The notes below the pieces were generated by a model. The model was not told the DNA's origin. It saw nothing but the letters and a program-made list of their open reading frames with translations, and did not search any database. Made by a program: the position numbers and the translations under genes. From positions 1,178,001 to 1,242,000 of the forward strand of contig NZ_VSRN01000001.1 in NCBI RefSeq assembly GCF_008369915.1: a stretch of 64,000 nucleotides of DNA, given 5' to 3'. The stretch is from Dyadobacter sp. UC 10. GTDB taxonomy: Bacteria > Bacteroidota > Bacteroidia > Cytophagales > Spirosomataceae. This document shows positions 15,738 to 26,192 of this stretch, in pieces. Positions within the stretch are counted from its first letter, which is position 1. Each line of letters starts with the position of its first letter.

Positions 15738-18700
15738 TTACTTAACCACCCGCCTGGATCCTTTGGAATCCATAATAACTGCCTCAGTCACATAAGGTGG
15801 CAAGACAAGTGAATGCGCGGATTGCGACAAAAATGAAGAACCATAATTGATCTCTTCTCTCCTGCTTTTGCCGTTTTTAAGTTTCAATATCGCAGAAGTT
15901 TCCAGCGTATTCACCGGAACAACGCGCAACACCCGGGTATTTTGGTGAAACCTGATCGAATCGCGGTTTTGGGAAGTAGCAGTCAGGAATTTATTAGTAC
16001 CGGCATTTAGTCTCACCAGCCCTTTCGCATTCCCTTTTGTCAGGTACCCGCTTTGAGAGTGGCTCAACGGCTTAAATGTACCGTTACCATTTCCTTTCAA
16101 AATCAATCCATAAAATGCATCGTACCGCCCGACAGATACTTCTGACCCATAATCATTACCCGAAAGCATTACATCCAGGTTTCCATCCTGATCAAAATCA
16201 TCCGCGATCATTCCGAAAATCGGCGCAAACTGGGCCTGCAGCGGCAGCTCACTCATAACGAACTTCCCATTTCCCTGATTTTCAATATAGCTGCTCTTCA
16301 TCCAGTTGGCTGTAACATGCAGCGCGTCCTTCAACTCTTCCGGCTTCAAAATGTCTGGTAAGGAAGCTTGTGCGAATTTGCTGTATTCCTGAAACCGCTG
16401 ACGTACCTGGATAATCTGCTTGCCCAGATCATCCCGCGTGTTGTAGGGAAATTCCTTATACGTTTCATCCTCAGCCTTATAGAAGACAGTTGGTATTGCA
16501 TCGAAATAGCCGTCGTTGTTGAAATCTTTGGCATACATACTTACCGGCTTGGTTTCCGAGGCCCTGCTTAGCGAATTCAGCCCCAGGTTACCGGCGATAT
16601 AGTCCATATCACCATCGTTATCGAAATCTCCCGCAACCAGACTACCCCACCAGCCTTTTTTGTTTTCGAGTCCTGAGGTAACCTTACGGAATTTCCCGTT
16701 TTCATTTCGAAAAAAAGTCAGCGGCATCCACTCTCCGGCAACCAGCAAGTCCGGCCAGCCGTCATGATCGAAATCAGTCCATAGTGCGTCACAAACAAGT
16801 CCGAGGTTTACAAGCGCTGGCGCCACGACGGCGGTTACATCTGAAAATTTGACAACGCTATTTTTAGTGTCATTCCTTAAAATATAACTGGAAACCGGCT
16901 TGGGATACATGCCGGACTCAACGCGGCCGCCTACAAAAAGATCCAGATCGCCGTCCCTGTCGTAGTCTACCGCCTTTACGCAGGAACCGTTGACCGAAAG
17001 CTGCGGCAAAGCCGGCACGTCCAAAGTAAACCCGCCTTTACCATTATTGATATATAAAGTGCTGCGCAAACCCGGCGAGTCCCTGTTGATCTCATAGCTC
17101 CCGCTGACGATAAAAAGGTCGAGGTCTTTGTCACTATCGGCATCAAAAAGCAAAACACCCATATCTTCCGTGTCCTTGGCTGCTCCTTCCAGGCCGGGGA
17201 GTAAATCCGACACCTTGAAGCCACCGCCAGCCTGCTGGATCAGGAACCGGCCTTTGTGCTGCATGGCACCACCGACGAAAATATCATCCAGCCCGTCGCC
17301 ATTTACATCTCCCGCTGCCAAAGCCGGTCCGAATTGGGATAATTTGTGCGGCAACAGTTTCTGCACATTAAAATCGATCACGTCAGTTTCTTTATGCACG
17401 TAAGAAACGTTCAACTTCGCGGTAATATCCTCAAAAAGAGGTAAGTCAGCAGGAGCTGCGTTTGCTGGCGGGGCGGGTTTTGCATTCTTTTCATTCAATA
17501 CCAATACCTGATTCACTGCGATGTTTTTCAAAGACTGCGTATTGCCCCCGGGCCACGTAACCTTCAATTCCTTTACATTTTTTTCTTTTCCCAAACCAAA
17601 ATGCAACACAGGCTCCACAGAGGACAAATATCCGCGGTAAGGTGAGTTTTCAGCAATCTGCTTTTGACCATTTGCATAGGCGATCTCCACAATTGCTCCG
17701 ATACCATTTTTATTCGAACGATCACCTTTAAAGCCAATCCGCAGGTAATTGCTTTCTGCTTTTTTTATCTGAACACTATTGTTCCGGAAAACCGCCGCTG
17801 AATCATTGATATTGTTCACGACATAATCCAGGTCGCCATCATTATCGAGATCCGCATAAGCCGCGCCATTTGAAAAGCTCGCCGCCTCGATCCCCCAGGC
17901 GTCGGTAACATTCTTAAAGCCCAGGTTACCCTCATTTTTGAATGCAAAATTTTTCAGCTTGACAGCCGGAATATAATCAAGCATCATCATCGGCTCCATG
18001 ACGCTCGACACTTCCATGCGGTAGGCGATGAAATCCAGGTCGGTTATATCGCGCGGAAAACCGTTGGTAACAATCATATCCCTCAAACCGTCATTATCAA
18101 AATCCGTCACCATCGGCGCCCAGCTCCAGTCCGTTTCTGCAATGCCGCTCAACAATCCGATTTCGCTGAAAACCGGATCTTTGCCATTCCCGATCTTTCC
18201 CTGATTCAACTGCAATGTGTTCCGGGCAACCTGGTACTGGTAACCAAACAGATCATTGTTCTGATAGGTAACGTAGCTGTTCGCCGGCGTCATCATTTTT
18301 TTTCGCTTGTTGGTGGCGGGCATCATATCTACCGCGATCACGTCAACCAACCCGTCGTTATTAATATCGGCTACATCATTCCCCATTGCCGAATGCGAGG
18401 TGTGTTTGAAATACGTAGCGGCTTTGTCAGTAAATGTTCCGTCACCATTATTAATATAAAGCAGGTCGTTCGTCAGATAATCATTGGTTACATAAATGTC
18501 CTTCCAACCGTCCTGATTGACGTCCGTCACATTGACACCCAGCCCATAACCTTCGATCAGAATGCCCGCCTCTTTGGAAACATTCGTAAATACGGGATGT
18601 TTCAGGTCTGCATTCCAGTCGTTTCTGTAAAGCCTGTCAGTTCTGCGGGAGGAGCCGTCGACAATTTTCTTGTGGTATTTATTGGGAAAATTATTGTCGT

Positions 18701-19289
18701 CCATTTCGTTGACCAGCAGGAAAAGATCCAGGTCGCCATCGTTATCATAATCCAGAAAGGCAGCGTTGGTCGTGTGGGTAGTGTCGGCAATGCCATATTC
18801 TTTACCCATTTCTTTGAAAACAGGTGTCTTATTTTTGTCAAGTCCCTGGTTGACATAAAGCAAATTCTCGCGCTCACCCGCCACTTCCCTTACCGAAGCG
18901 CAGACATAAATATCCAGCAGATTATCATTATTGATATCCACCAAAGCCACCCCGGTGGACCATTTATTTTTCGGCGCGACGCCAGCCTGCTTTGTTATGT
19001 CTTCAAATTTAAAGTCTCCTTTGTTCAGGTATAGCCGGTTTTCAACCGTATTCCCCGTGAAGTATACGTCGGTCAGACTATCATTATTAAAATCCCCCAA
19101 AGCCACCCCGCCCCCATTATACACATATTCAAATGCGAGGATATTCATCGTATCGTTTTCTGAGACCCGGTTGGAGAAAGTTATACCGGTTTCATCAGGA
19201 TCAAGCTGGGTAAATGTTTTGACCTCCTTCTTACAAGCCAGAAGAAGATATGAAAGGACGATTGTCAGAAGTAAATGTTTCACAGACAT
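15738..19289 (-). CDS. Large FG-GAP/VCBS repeat lipoprotein with ASPIC/UnbV domain
   Basis: 1183 residues from the ATG at 19289, which gives the lipoprotein signal MSVKHLLLTIVLSYLLLAC; an upstream in-frame start would add 29 residues before it. Many DxDxDG-like FG-GAP/VCBS calcium-binding repeats (DFNNDSLTDVYF, DINNDNLLDIYV, DYDNDGDLDLFL, DVNQDGWKDIYV and others) form two beta-propellers. They are separated near residues 530-610 by an ASPIC/UnbV domain (IGAIVEIAYANGQKQ ... VTWPGGNTQSL). Surface-anchored proteins of this kind commonly accompany SusCD pairs. It follows SusD by 97 bp in a susC-susD-VCBS operon and probably forms an accessory surface subunit. Ligand unknown. Confidence 0.9.
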   Translation of the reverse strand: MSVKHLLLTIVLSYLLLACKKEVKTFTQLDPDETGITFSNRVSENDTMNILAFEYVYNGGGVALGDFNNDSLTDVYFTGNTVENRLYLNKGDFKFEDITKQAGVAPKNKWSTGVALVDINNDNLLDIYVCASVREVAGERENLLYVNQGLDKNKTPVFKEMGKEYGIADTTHTTNAAFLDYDNDGDLDLFLLVNEMDDNNFPNKYHKKIVDGSSRRTDRLYRNDWNADLKHPVFTNVSKEAGILIEGYGLGVNVTDVNQDGWKDIYVTNDYLTNDLLYINNGDGTFTDKAATYFKHTSHSAMGNDVADINNDGLVDVIAVDMMPATNKRKKMMTPANSYVTYQNNDLFGYQYQVARNTLQLNQGKIGNGKDPVFSEIGLLSGIAETDWSWAPMVTDFDNDGLRDMIVTNGFPRDITDLDFIAYRMEVSSVMEPMMMLDYIPAVKLKNFAFKNEGNLGFKNVTDAWGIEAASFSNGAAYADLDNDGDLDYVVNNINDSAAVFRNNSVQIKKAESNYLRIGFKGDRSNKNGIGAIVEIAYANGQKQIAENSPYRGYLSSVEPVLHFGLGKEKNVKELKVTWPGGNTQSLKNIAVNQVLVLNEKNAKPAPPANAAPADLPLFEDITAKLNVSYVHKETDVIDFNVQKLLPHKLSQFGPALAAGDVNGDGLDDIFVGGAMQHKGRFLIQQAGGGFKVSDLLPGLEGAAKDTEDMGVLLFDADSDKDLDLFIVSGSYEINRDSPGLRSTLYINNGKGGFTLDVPALPQLSVNGSCVKAVDYDRDGDLDLFVGGRVESGMYPKPVSSYILRNDTKNSVVKFSDVTAVVAPALVNLGLVCDALWTDFDHDGWPDLLVAGEWMPLTFFRNENGKFRKVTSGLENKKGWWGSLVAGDFDNDGDMDYIAGNLGLNSLSRASETKPVSMYAKDFNNDGYFDAIPTVFYKAEDETYKEFPYNTRDDLGKQIIQVRQRFQEYSKFAQASLPDILKPEELKDALHVTANWMKSSYIENQGNGKFVMSELPLQAQFAPIFGMIADDFDQDGNLDVMLSGNDYGSEVSVGRYDAFYGLILKGNGNGTFKPLSHSQSGYLTKGNAKGLVRLNAGTNKFLTATSQNRDSIRFHQNTRVLRVVPVNTLETSAILKLKNGKSRREEINYGSSFLSQSAHSLVLPPYVTEAVIMDSKGSRRVVK

Positions 19290-19386
19290 CAAGCAGGGTA
19301 CAATTAATGGTCTCAGGTATTGCTCTAAATTAATAAAGGAGATGGCAAATGAATACCACCTCCTCTGTTTTATCAATCAAATTATT

Positions 19387-21147
19387 CTAGTAACCCGGGT
19401 TCTGAACCAGGACATCTTTTCCAACGAGGTCAATTTGTTCTTGTGGCAACGGCAGATATTCGTTTTTGTTCGGAGTGAATTTCGCACCGCCCAGGGCACC
19501 GCTCAGCTTTTTACTTTCGTAAGTTAGATAAGCATTGATATCGGTTGCAGCAGTACCCCAGCGAACCAGGTCGTAAAAGCGGTGGCCTTCCCCTGACAAT
19601 TCAAGTTTTCTCTCGAACCTGACAGCTTTACGTGCGTCGTCCTTGGATGCCCACGGCGTCTTGTACAAACCAATTACATAGTTTGCAGCATTCGCAGCAC
19701 CTTTTTTCACAAAACTCGCAGGCAAAGAAGCCCTCTCCCGGATCATATTGGTGTATTCGCGCGCTTTTTCCAAAGAGCCCACTTCGATTTCAGCTTCTGC
19801 CGCCATCAGCAATACATCAGCAAAACGAATAATATTCACATTGATCGCTGTGTAACCCGGTGTCCAGGAACTGTTATCCTGCAACGAACCTACATCCGAT
19901 TTATAGTAAGCATATTTTTTCGGTGAATAAGGTCCTGCATTCGCCTGGTTCCTAATCCAATCTGCGCCCGGATGGTCTATCCAGTCGAGGTACGGGATAC
20001 CACGACGGCCTACGGAGTGGTCCAGACGCGGATCGAGGCGGCCGGCGTCGGGCGTGAATGCAGCATCGCTCTTGACACCCATGTCCGATTTCACTTCATT
20101 CGAACCTACATTGTAAGAACCGTCCAGCAAAGGAAGGCCGTTTGCATCTGTACGGAACGAGTTGACAAGCTCAAAGCTAGGCGAAAAGAACCCGCAGCAG
20201 TTACCAGGCCCGTTCGGACCGGTGTTGTAAGGCCAGTTGAGGTCAAAGTCAGGGTTAGCATTGTTCACACTTCCTGTGTTTGCGGCCGCCTGAATCGCAA
20301 AAACCGACTCCGGATTATTATCATTTGCGGCTTTAAATGCATCCTGAAAACGCGGAACCAGCGCATACTTTTTACCATTAGTCGTTTTACCGCTCGCAAT
20401 GATCAAATCGTAAAGTGCTTTTGCTTCGGCGAACTTTTTCTGGTACATATACACTTTTGCCAGATAAGCCGCTGCACCCCACTTGTTGATGCGACCTGCC
20501 GCAGTTTGCGTTTCAGGCAGATTCTCGTAGGCAAACTTCATATCTGCCTCAATCATCGGCCACAGATCCGAGGTATTGGGCACCTTCTCGATCCCGGTTC
20601 CGTAATCCACCGTTTCATCTACGTAAGGCGTGTTGTTAAAGCCGCGTTTCAGATCGAAGTAATAATGGCCTCTTAAAAATCTGGCCTCGGCTCCGATGCG
20701 TTTCTTATCATCATCGGTTACATCGGTTTGCGCAACTCCCAATAATTTCATCACCAGGTTTGCACGGGCTACTCCCTCGTAGTTCCCCTTCCACTTGTCG
20801 ACAATCACACCCTGAGTGGATTGATACTCAAAGCGCTGGATTGGGTTGATGTCACTGAAATCGCCCGGGTCAGTCCCTTTGTTGGCGTCCCCGCCGCGGA
20901 TGCTTCCCCAGACCCAGTTACTCGCACTCGCCATCCTGTTAGCCCGGCCATTCAACTGCCCATAAACCGAGACAAGCACTCCCTCTATCCCTTTTTTCGT
21001 TGCCAACTGGCCTTCATCCAGCTGTCCCGTTGCAGGTATTTCCAAAAAGCTCTCCTTGCAGGAATAGCCAATCAGCATTAAAAGCGCCAAAATAACTACC
21101 CCACCCTTTGATATTAATTTTTCCATATTTTCAGAAATTTTATTCAT
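19387..21147 (-). CDS. SusD/RagB family outer-membrane nutrient-binding lipoprotein
   Basis: 586 residues. The lipoprotein signal ends at Cys in LMLIGYSC, with acidic residues after it (KES). Start could also be the ATG at 21126. The N-terminal SusD-like TPR region (about 80-230) and the C-terminal RagB/SusD domain (INVNIIRFADVLLMAAEAEIEVG near 440) are both present, as is the C-terminal NEYLPLPQEQIDL. SusD proteins cap the SusC barrel and capture glycans, peptides or other polymers. It lies 35 bp downstream of its SusC partner. No polysaccharide-degrading gene is adjacent, so the ligand is open. Confidence 0.93.
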   Translation of the reverse strand: MNKISENMEKLISKGGVVILALLMLIGYSCKESFLEIPATGQLDEGQLATKKGIEGVLVSVYGQLNGRANRMASASNWVWGSIRGGDANKGTDPGDFSDINPIQRFEYQSTQGVIVDKWKGNYEGVARANLVMKLLGVAQTDVTDDDKKRIGAEARFLRGHYYFDLKRGFNNTPYVDETVDYGTGIEKVPNTSDLWPMIEADMKFAYENLPETQTAAGRINKWGAAAYLAKVYMYQKKFAEAKALYDLIIASGKTTNGKKYALVPRFQDAFKAANDNNPESVFAIQAAANTGSVNNANPDFDLNWPYNTGPNGPGNCCGFFSPSFELVNSFRTDANGLPLLDGSYNVGSNEVKSDMGVKSDAAFTPDAGRLDPRLDHSVGRRGIPYLDWIDHPGADWIRNQANAGPYSPKKYAYYKSDVGSLQDNSSWTPGYTAINVNIIRFADVLLMAAEAEIEVGSLEKAREYTNMIRERASLPASFVKKGAANAANYVIGLYKTPWASKDDARKAVRFERKLELSGEGHRFYDLVRWGTAATDINAYLTYESKKLSGALGGAKFTPNKNEYLPLPQEQIDLVGKDVLVQNPGY

Positions 21148-21182
21148 GTGTCTAAACTGATCGAATCTGCTTTTCCTGTTTG

Positions 21183-24100
21183 TTAAAAGCCCAAATTGAT
21201 TCCAACTGTATAGCTTCTTGTAATAGGGTAGTTACCCAGGTCGATACCGAAGTTAGTATCCGCACTTCCGCCTACACCCGGATCAAGTCCCTGGTATTTG
21301 GTCACCGTGAACAGGTTGTTGGTAGAAGCAAACACGCGAACCTTCTGCATGCGGATTTTGCTCAAAAGGTTACCAGGTAATGTGTAGCCGATAGTCACGT
21401 TCTGCATTCTGAAGAAAGTACCGTCCTCCACATAAAAAGAGTTAGCCTGTGTGTTGGTACTGAAATTGGAAGTGCTTTCAAAAATCGGCGTTTCCGTGTT
21501 TGTACGGTCTGGCAACCAGGAATCTTTCACGCGTGAGCTGACCGCCGCTCCCGTAAACGAGGGATAGAAATCGGTAAACCATTTCGAGACGTTGAAAATT
21601 TTATTACCAACCGACGTGTACATATAGGTTTCCAGATCAAACCCTTTGTAAGTAAACCGGAGGTTGATACCACCTGTGAATTTCGGAACCGGGCTACCCA
21701 GGTAAGTACGGTCTTCGGTAGTAATCGCACCGTCGCCATTAATATCTTCATACCGGAAGCGCCCAGGTGCAGCGCCTTCCTGTGTGGCAGCCGCGTCCAC
21801 TTCTGCATCATCCTTGAACAAACCAACTACATTGTACCCGTAGAAAGAAGAGATCGAATAACCAATCTGGTTTCTGATCGGCTTGATTCCGCGGAAATCA
21901 GGGTTAACGGTCAGATATTCAATACCTGGCGCCAGAGATTCAATGTTGTTTTTAAGAATACCGGCAGTAAAATTGACTTCGTACCCCAGGTCATTTGAAA
22001 TGCGGCCGCGGGTGATGATTTGAAGGTCAATTCCTTTGTTTGACATTTTACCCACGTTCACCGAAGGAACAGCCGCATCATATCCGGCAGTAGCCGTCAC
22101 CGGAACTTGGAATAACAGGTCTTTGGTATCTTTTTGCCAGAAATCCACGATAATATCCAGCTTACCTTTCAGCAATGTGGCGTCGATACCGATGTTCTTT
22201 GTGATACTGGTTTCCCATTTCGCATCCTTGTTTCCGATGCGTGTCCGGTAATAGCCTTCCAGCGCACTAGAGTTGGTACCGTTCAAATCGTAGGAAGATT
22301 GACCCAGGCTCGCACCATATAAGCTGTACTGATTATTCGGGTCAACGTTATTGGAGTTACCCATCAAACCATATCCACCCCTGATTTTCAGCTCTGTAAT
22401 AAACGGAATGCTTTTCATGAATTCTTCCGAAGACATTCTCCATGCAGCTGAGAACGCGGGAAATACACCGTAACGGTTGTTGGATCCGAATCTGGAAGAT
22501 CCGTCGCGACGAACAACACCGGTCAGGATATACTTGTCATTGAAAGTATAGTTGGCTCTTGCGAAAAGGGAGTAGAAATTTACGCCTTTATAAAAATCGC
22601 TGCCTACGATCCTGGATCCTACATTGTTCATGTTAATGTAGTTGATATCCGTTGAGAAAGGATTTAAACCGGAAGAATTCTGATTTTTACCAACTCCCGT
22701 GTTCAACGCTTCCTGACCCAGTAACACGTCTATACTATGCAGTCCCAACTGCTTTTTGAAGTTCAAAGTATTGGTAAATGTCCAGGAGAAACGGTGCCCT
22801 GACCCTTCGTTATACCCGAATGCCGAGTTATTCTCAGAGTTTTCGTACTGTAGCCGGTTAAAACCGCGGCTGGCGTAATTACTGTATTGCCCGCCAATGC
22901 TCGATCTTAGAGTAAGGCCCGGGATCACATCGACTTCTGCATAGAAATTACCAAAACCGTTTCCTGCAAATGCATTATTATCTTTCAACCCGTCGCGGCT
23001 AGCCACCGGGTTTCTCGGGTTGTTGAATCCTTTGGCAGCAGTACCAGCGTACCCTCCAAACTCGTCATAAATCGGAATGATCGAGGGCATACGAAAGGCT
23101 GAAAGAATATCATTTTCCTCCGACGCAACGCCCTGTCCGCCGGCACCACCATTGAGGCCAAGCACCTGCAGGTAAGTAAATTGAGCATTCTGCCCTATCC
23201 TCACATTTTTCAAGACATCGAATTCGGAGTTGATACGGAAAGCATAGCGCTTGAAGCTATTGTTCTTCAGGATACCTTTCTGATCCTGAACACTGAATCC
23301 CGCATAAACACGGCTGTTCTCGCCGCCACCGGAAAATCCGAGTGTATGGCGCTGAAGAGGGGCATTCCGGGTAATTGCATCATACCAGTCTGTACCTTGC
23401 TTATTCGCCCTAACCACCTGATAAATAGTACCAGCCGCAGGGTTCACATTGTATTTCTTTCTTTCTGCTTCCAGATCCAGCGTGCCGCGTACACCGGTGG
23501 CACCGCCTACGTTGATGTAGTCAGGTAAAACCGGTTTATCGCCCGAACCGTACTGGCCACTTGCTACATTGTTGAATTTAGGAAGAGAATCGCCCTGAAA
23601 TGCATCGTTCCGGATTGCCTGCCAGGTCCAGTCGGCTTGCTCCTGAGGGTTCAGCATGGGCTGGCCTTTCCCCGGGGTAGTAAAACCGAAAAGCCCATCG
23701 TAAGTGATGGATAATTTCTTGGCTTTCTTGGCTCCTTTTTTAGTGGTGTAAACAATTACCCCGTTCGCAGCGCGGGCTCCATAAATGGATGCTGCTGCTG
23801 CATCTTTCAGTACGGTAGTGGATTCAATGTCGTCCGGATTAAGAAAATCTGTAGAACCTGTCGGGACCCCGTCAACTACATAAAGTGGCTCATTACCTCC
23901 AAAAGCTCCAAAGCCACGTACGCGGATCTGGCTGGTGGTTCCCGGCTGTCCGTTTGTGATCACGGTAACACCGGCAACCCGTCCCTGTAGTTGTTGTTCC
24001 ACATTACCGGATGGTGTTGCGGTAAGGTCTTTGGATTTGACGGTCGAAACCGCTCCTGTTGTTTCACGGCGGCTGTCGACGGTATAACCAGTTACAATCA

Positions 24101-24428
24101 CTTCTTCCAGCGCAGACACGTCGTCGTCCATTTTAATGTCGAGAGAGGTCTGGTTCCCTACCAGCACTTCCTGGGTTTTGTAACCAACGAAGCTGATGAT
24201 CAATGTCGCATTCGGCGACGCAACGTTCATCGAGAATTCGCCGTCTGCATTTGTGTTGGTTCCGCTCTGTGTACCTTTGACCACTACGGTTGCTCCCGGG
24301 ATACCAACCCCTGCGACATCAGTGACTTTCCCGGTAACTTTTCGATCTTGTGCAACAGCAATCGTTGCAAAACTTAGCATGAAGTAGAAGAAGGCACTCC
24401 ATGCGGAGTTCTTGTAGATTCTTTTCAT
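21183..24428 (-). CDS. SusC/RagA family TonB-linked outer membrane transporter
   Basis: 1081 residues. Signal peptide (1-26, ending AVAQ), a carboxypeptidase-like regulatory domain (about 30-112, GKVTDVAGVGIPGATVVVKGTQSGT...), a TonB-dependent plug (about 115-235, with VDGVPTG and SIYGARAANGVIVYTTKKG) and a 22-strand-type barrel ending in the aromatic residue of YTVGINLGF. It imports large substrates through the outer membrane using TonB-ExbBD energy, with SusD encoded downstream. It starts 213 bp from the divergent cytochrome-FG-GAP gene. A candidate -7 element, TAGATTTG, lies about 36 bp upstream. Confidence 0.95.
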   Translation of the reverse strand: MKRIYKNSAWSAFFYFMLSFATIAVAQDRKVTGKVTDVAGVGIPGATVVVKGTQSGTNTNADGEFSMNVASPNATLIISFVGYKTQEVLVGNQTSLDIKMDDDVSALEEVIVTGYTVDSRRETTGAVSTVKSKDLTATPSGNVEQQLQGRVAGVTVITNGQPGTTSQIRVRGFGAFGGNEPLYVVDGVPTGSTDFLNPDDIESTTVLKDAAAASIYGARAANGVIVYTTKKGAKKAKKLSITYDGLFGFTTPGKGQPMLNPQEQADWTWQAIRNDAFQGDSLPKFNNVASGQYGSGDKPVLPDYINVGGATGVRGTLDLEAERKKYNVNPAAGTIYQVVRANKQGTDWYDAITRNAPLQRHTLGFSGGGENSRVYAGFSVQDQKGILKNNSFKRYAFRINSEFDVLKNVRIGQNAQFTYLQVLGLNGGAGGQGVASEENDILSAFRMPSIIPIYDEFGGYAGTAAKGFNNPRNPVASRDGLKDNNAFAGNGFGNFYAEVDVIPGLTLRSSIGGQYSNYASRGFNRLQYENSENNSAFGYNEGSGHRFSWTFTNTLNFKKQLGLHSIDVLLGQEALNTGVGKNQNSSGLNPFSTDINYINMNNVGSRIVGSDFYKGVNFYSLFARANYTFNDKYILTGVVRRDGSSRFGSNNRYGVFPAFSAAWRMSSEEFMKSIPFITELKIRGGYGLMGNSNNVDPNNQYSLYGASLGQSSYDLNGTNSSALEGYYRTRIGNKDAKWETSITKNIGIDATLLKGKLDIIVDFWQKDTKDLLFQVPVTATAGYDAAVPSVNVGKMSNKGIDLQIITRGRISNDLGYEVNFTAGILKNNIESLAPGIEYLTVNPDFRGIKPIRNQIGYSISSFYGYNVVGLFKDDAEVDAAATQEGAAPGRFRYEDINGDGAITTEDRTYLGSPVPKFTGGINLRFTYKGFDLETYMYTSVGNKIFNVSKWFTDFYPSFTGAAVSSRVKDSWLPDRTNTETPIFESTSNFSTNTQANSFYVEDGTFFRMQNVTIGYTLPGNLLSKIRMQKVRVFASTNNLFTVTKYQGLDPGVGGSADTNFGIDLGNYPITRSYTVGINLGF

Positions 24429-24463
24429 AGTTTCCTGTCTAGGTTAATAATTTATTAAGCAAT

Positions 24464-24471
24464 CAAATCTA
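24464..24471 (-). promoter_or_regulatory. Candidate -7 element of the susC operon
   Basis: Minus-strand TAGATTTG matches TAnnTTTG, 36 bp upstream of the susC ATG, in an AT-rich divergent spacer (24429-24641). No good -33 element is seen at the normal distance. Confidence 0.35.
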
Positions 24472-24641
24472 TCATTATTCGCACAAATAATTGACTCATC
24501 TTAATTAATATTTTTATTCGAATATATAATTGTATTACAAAAAGATAAAATAGTGTCAGTTAGGATACTGTTTGAACCAAATTGCTTCATTTTGCTTAAC
24601 ATTATCACCAAAGATTACTATACGATATTGATATAAAATTC

Positions 24642-26192
24642 ATGACCACTCCCAAGCTTACATTGATGAAACACTACTTTTCCGGTAAAGCTAAAATCCC
24701 ATACTACGCTCTGCAATTGGTGATTCTACTACTGTCCTGCGCGAAGGGTGAAGACGAAAATCAAAGGGTAGAGGAAAAACAACTGGCTGGTAAATATTGT
24801 GGAAATTGCCACCTGGTACCTACCCCAGCGCTATTGGATAAGAACACCTGGCTGGAGCATGTACTTCCCGCCATGGCTGAACGGCTGGGAATTGAATTAT
24901 TGGAAGGAAACATGTATCTCCACAACAAGCAATCCGCCATCTCTTCCCCTGACTGGCAAAAGCTCCTGAAATACTATGAATCGCTCGCTCCCGATTCGCT
25001 GCAACATCATCAGCAGCCTTTTCCTGAACCATTAAATAGCGCACTTTTTACTTTGCGTAAACCGACAGCAGATTCGGTGACAGCCAGTACGATGGTCGTT
25101 AAACTTGATTCGTCGGCTGGAAAAGTAATCGTGGGAGTTGCCGGAAAGCCAGCTTTGTTAAGTTATAATCGACTATTGAAGAAAAGCCTGATCGGTGAAC
25201 TCCTGTCCCCGCCCGTGGACGTCAACCTTCTAGTTGAAAATAAAGGTAAATATATGGTTACCGCTATGGGCGGAATGCGCGCTCTTGACGAGACACGCGG
25301 CCAGATCTCACTGATTGGGCCTGACTCCGGTGCCGGAATAATTCAAATTTCCGGAGACCTGATACGTCCTATCGAAACCACACCGATAGATTTCAATAAA
25401 GACGGGCTGACCGACTATCTCGTTTGCGCCTTTGGCCACAATCTGGGGGGATTATATATCTTAAGGCAGCTACCGGACCGCACCTTTCAGAAAATAATTG
25501 TAAAGGAAGTACCCGGCGCAACGCATGCCACTATACGCGACTTCAATCACGATGGCTGGCCTGATGTTATGACGTTGTTTGCACATGGAGATGAAGGCAT
25601 CTGGATCTTTATCAATGATCAAAAAGGCGGTTTCTCGGAACGTAACCTCCTCCGCTTTCCACCTGTCTATGGTTCGAGCAGCTTTCAACTGGTCGATTTG
25701 AACAGCGACGGAAGGGAAGATATACTTTATACAGCAGGCGACAACAGCGATTATTCAAGGATACTGAAACCCTACCACGGTGTTTATATCTTTACCGACA
25801 CAGGAAATCTGACATTTAAACAAACATTCTTTTACCCGGTTAATGGCTGCACAAAAGCCATCGCCGCCGATTTCGACGAGGATGGAAAAATGGATTTTGC
25901 AACCATTGCATTCTTCGCCGATTTGAAAAACAAGCCCTTCGAAAAGTTTCTTTACTTCCAGCAAAAGCGGACCGATGCTCCGGATTTCACCCCGTTCACC
26001 CTGCCGCTCGACAAACTAGGCCGGTGGATCTGTATGGATGTGGAGGATTGGGACGGTGATGGCGACAAGGATATTGCATTGGGCAACTTTTCGAGCGGCT
26101 TTTTGAACCAACAAAATGTGCAACCTGACTGGAATGTAAACCTGCCGTTTGTGATTTTGGAAAACAATACAGCCAAAACTAGCGCTAAATAG
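24642..26192 (+). CDS. Cytochrome c-FG-GAP repeat fusion lipoprotein
   Basis: 516 residues. The hydrophobic signal ends in VILLLSC (Cys33), a lipobox. It is followed by a short heme c domain: CGNCH (53-57), then LVPTPALLDKNTWLEHVLPAM, where the Met near residue 79 may be the distal ligand. The rest is a beta-propeller of FG-GAP/VCBS repeats (DFNKDGLTDYLV, DFNHDGWPDVMT, DLNSDGREDILY, DFDEDGKMDFAT, DWDGDGDKDIAL). It is probably tethered to a membrane surface. It is divergent from the susC-susD-VCBS operon, so both FG-GAP proteins may serve one surface system. Its stop codon abuts that of the convergent gene at 26193. Confidence 0.88.
   Translation: MTTPKLTLMKHYFSGKAKIPYYALQLVILLLSCAKGEDENQRVEEKQLAGKYCGNCHLVPTPALLDKNTWLEHVLPAMAERLGIELLEGNMYLHNKQSAISSPDWQKLLKYYESLAPDSLQHHQQPFPEPLNSALFTLRKPTADSVTASTMVVKLDSSAGKVIVGVAGKPALLSYNRLLKKSLIGELLSPPVDVNLLVENKGKYMVTAMGGMRALDETRGQISLIGPDSGAGIIQISGDLIRPIETTPIDFNKDGLTDYLVCAFGHNLGGLYILRQLPDRTFQKIIVKEVPGATHATIRDFNHDGWPDVMTLFAHGDEGIWIFINDQKGGFSERNLLRFPPVYGSSSFQLVDLNSDGREDILYTAGDNSDYSRILKPYHGVYIFTDTGNLTFKQTFFYPVNGCTKAIAADFDEDGKMDFATIAFFADLKNKPFEKFLYFQQKRTDAPDFTPFTLPLDKLGRWICMDVEDWDGDGDKDIALGNFSSGFLNQQNVQPDWNVNLPFVILENNTAKTSAK

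Noticed and set aside
18393..19034. 213-codon plus-strand frame opposite the large FG-GAP lipoprotein gene
   Set aside because: It lies entirely inside a well-supported gene on the other strand, lacks any recognisable motif, and mirrors the repeated Asp codons of the FG-GAP repeats.
19972..20676. 234-codon plus-strand frame opposite SusD
   Set aside because: Antisense shadow of the SusD gene; composition rich in Arg, Cys and His as expected for a shadow frame.
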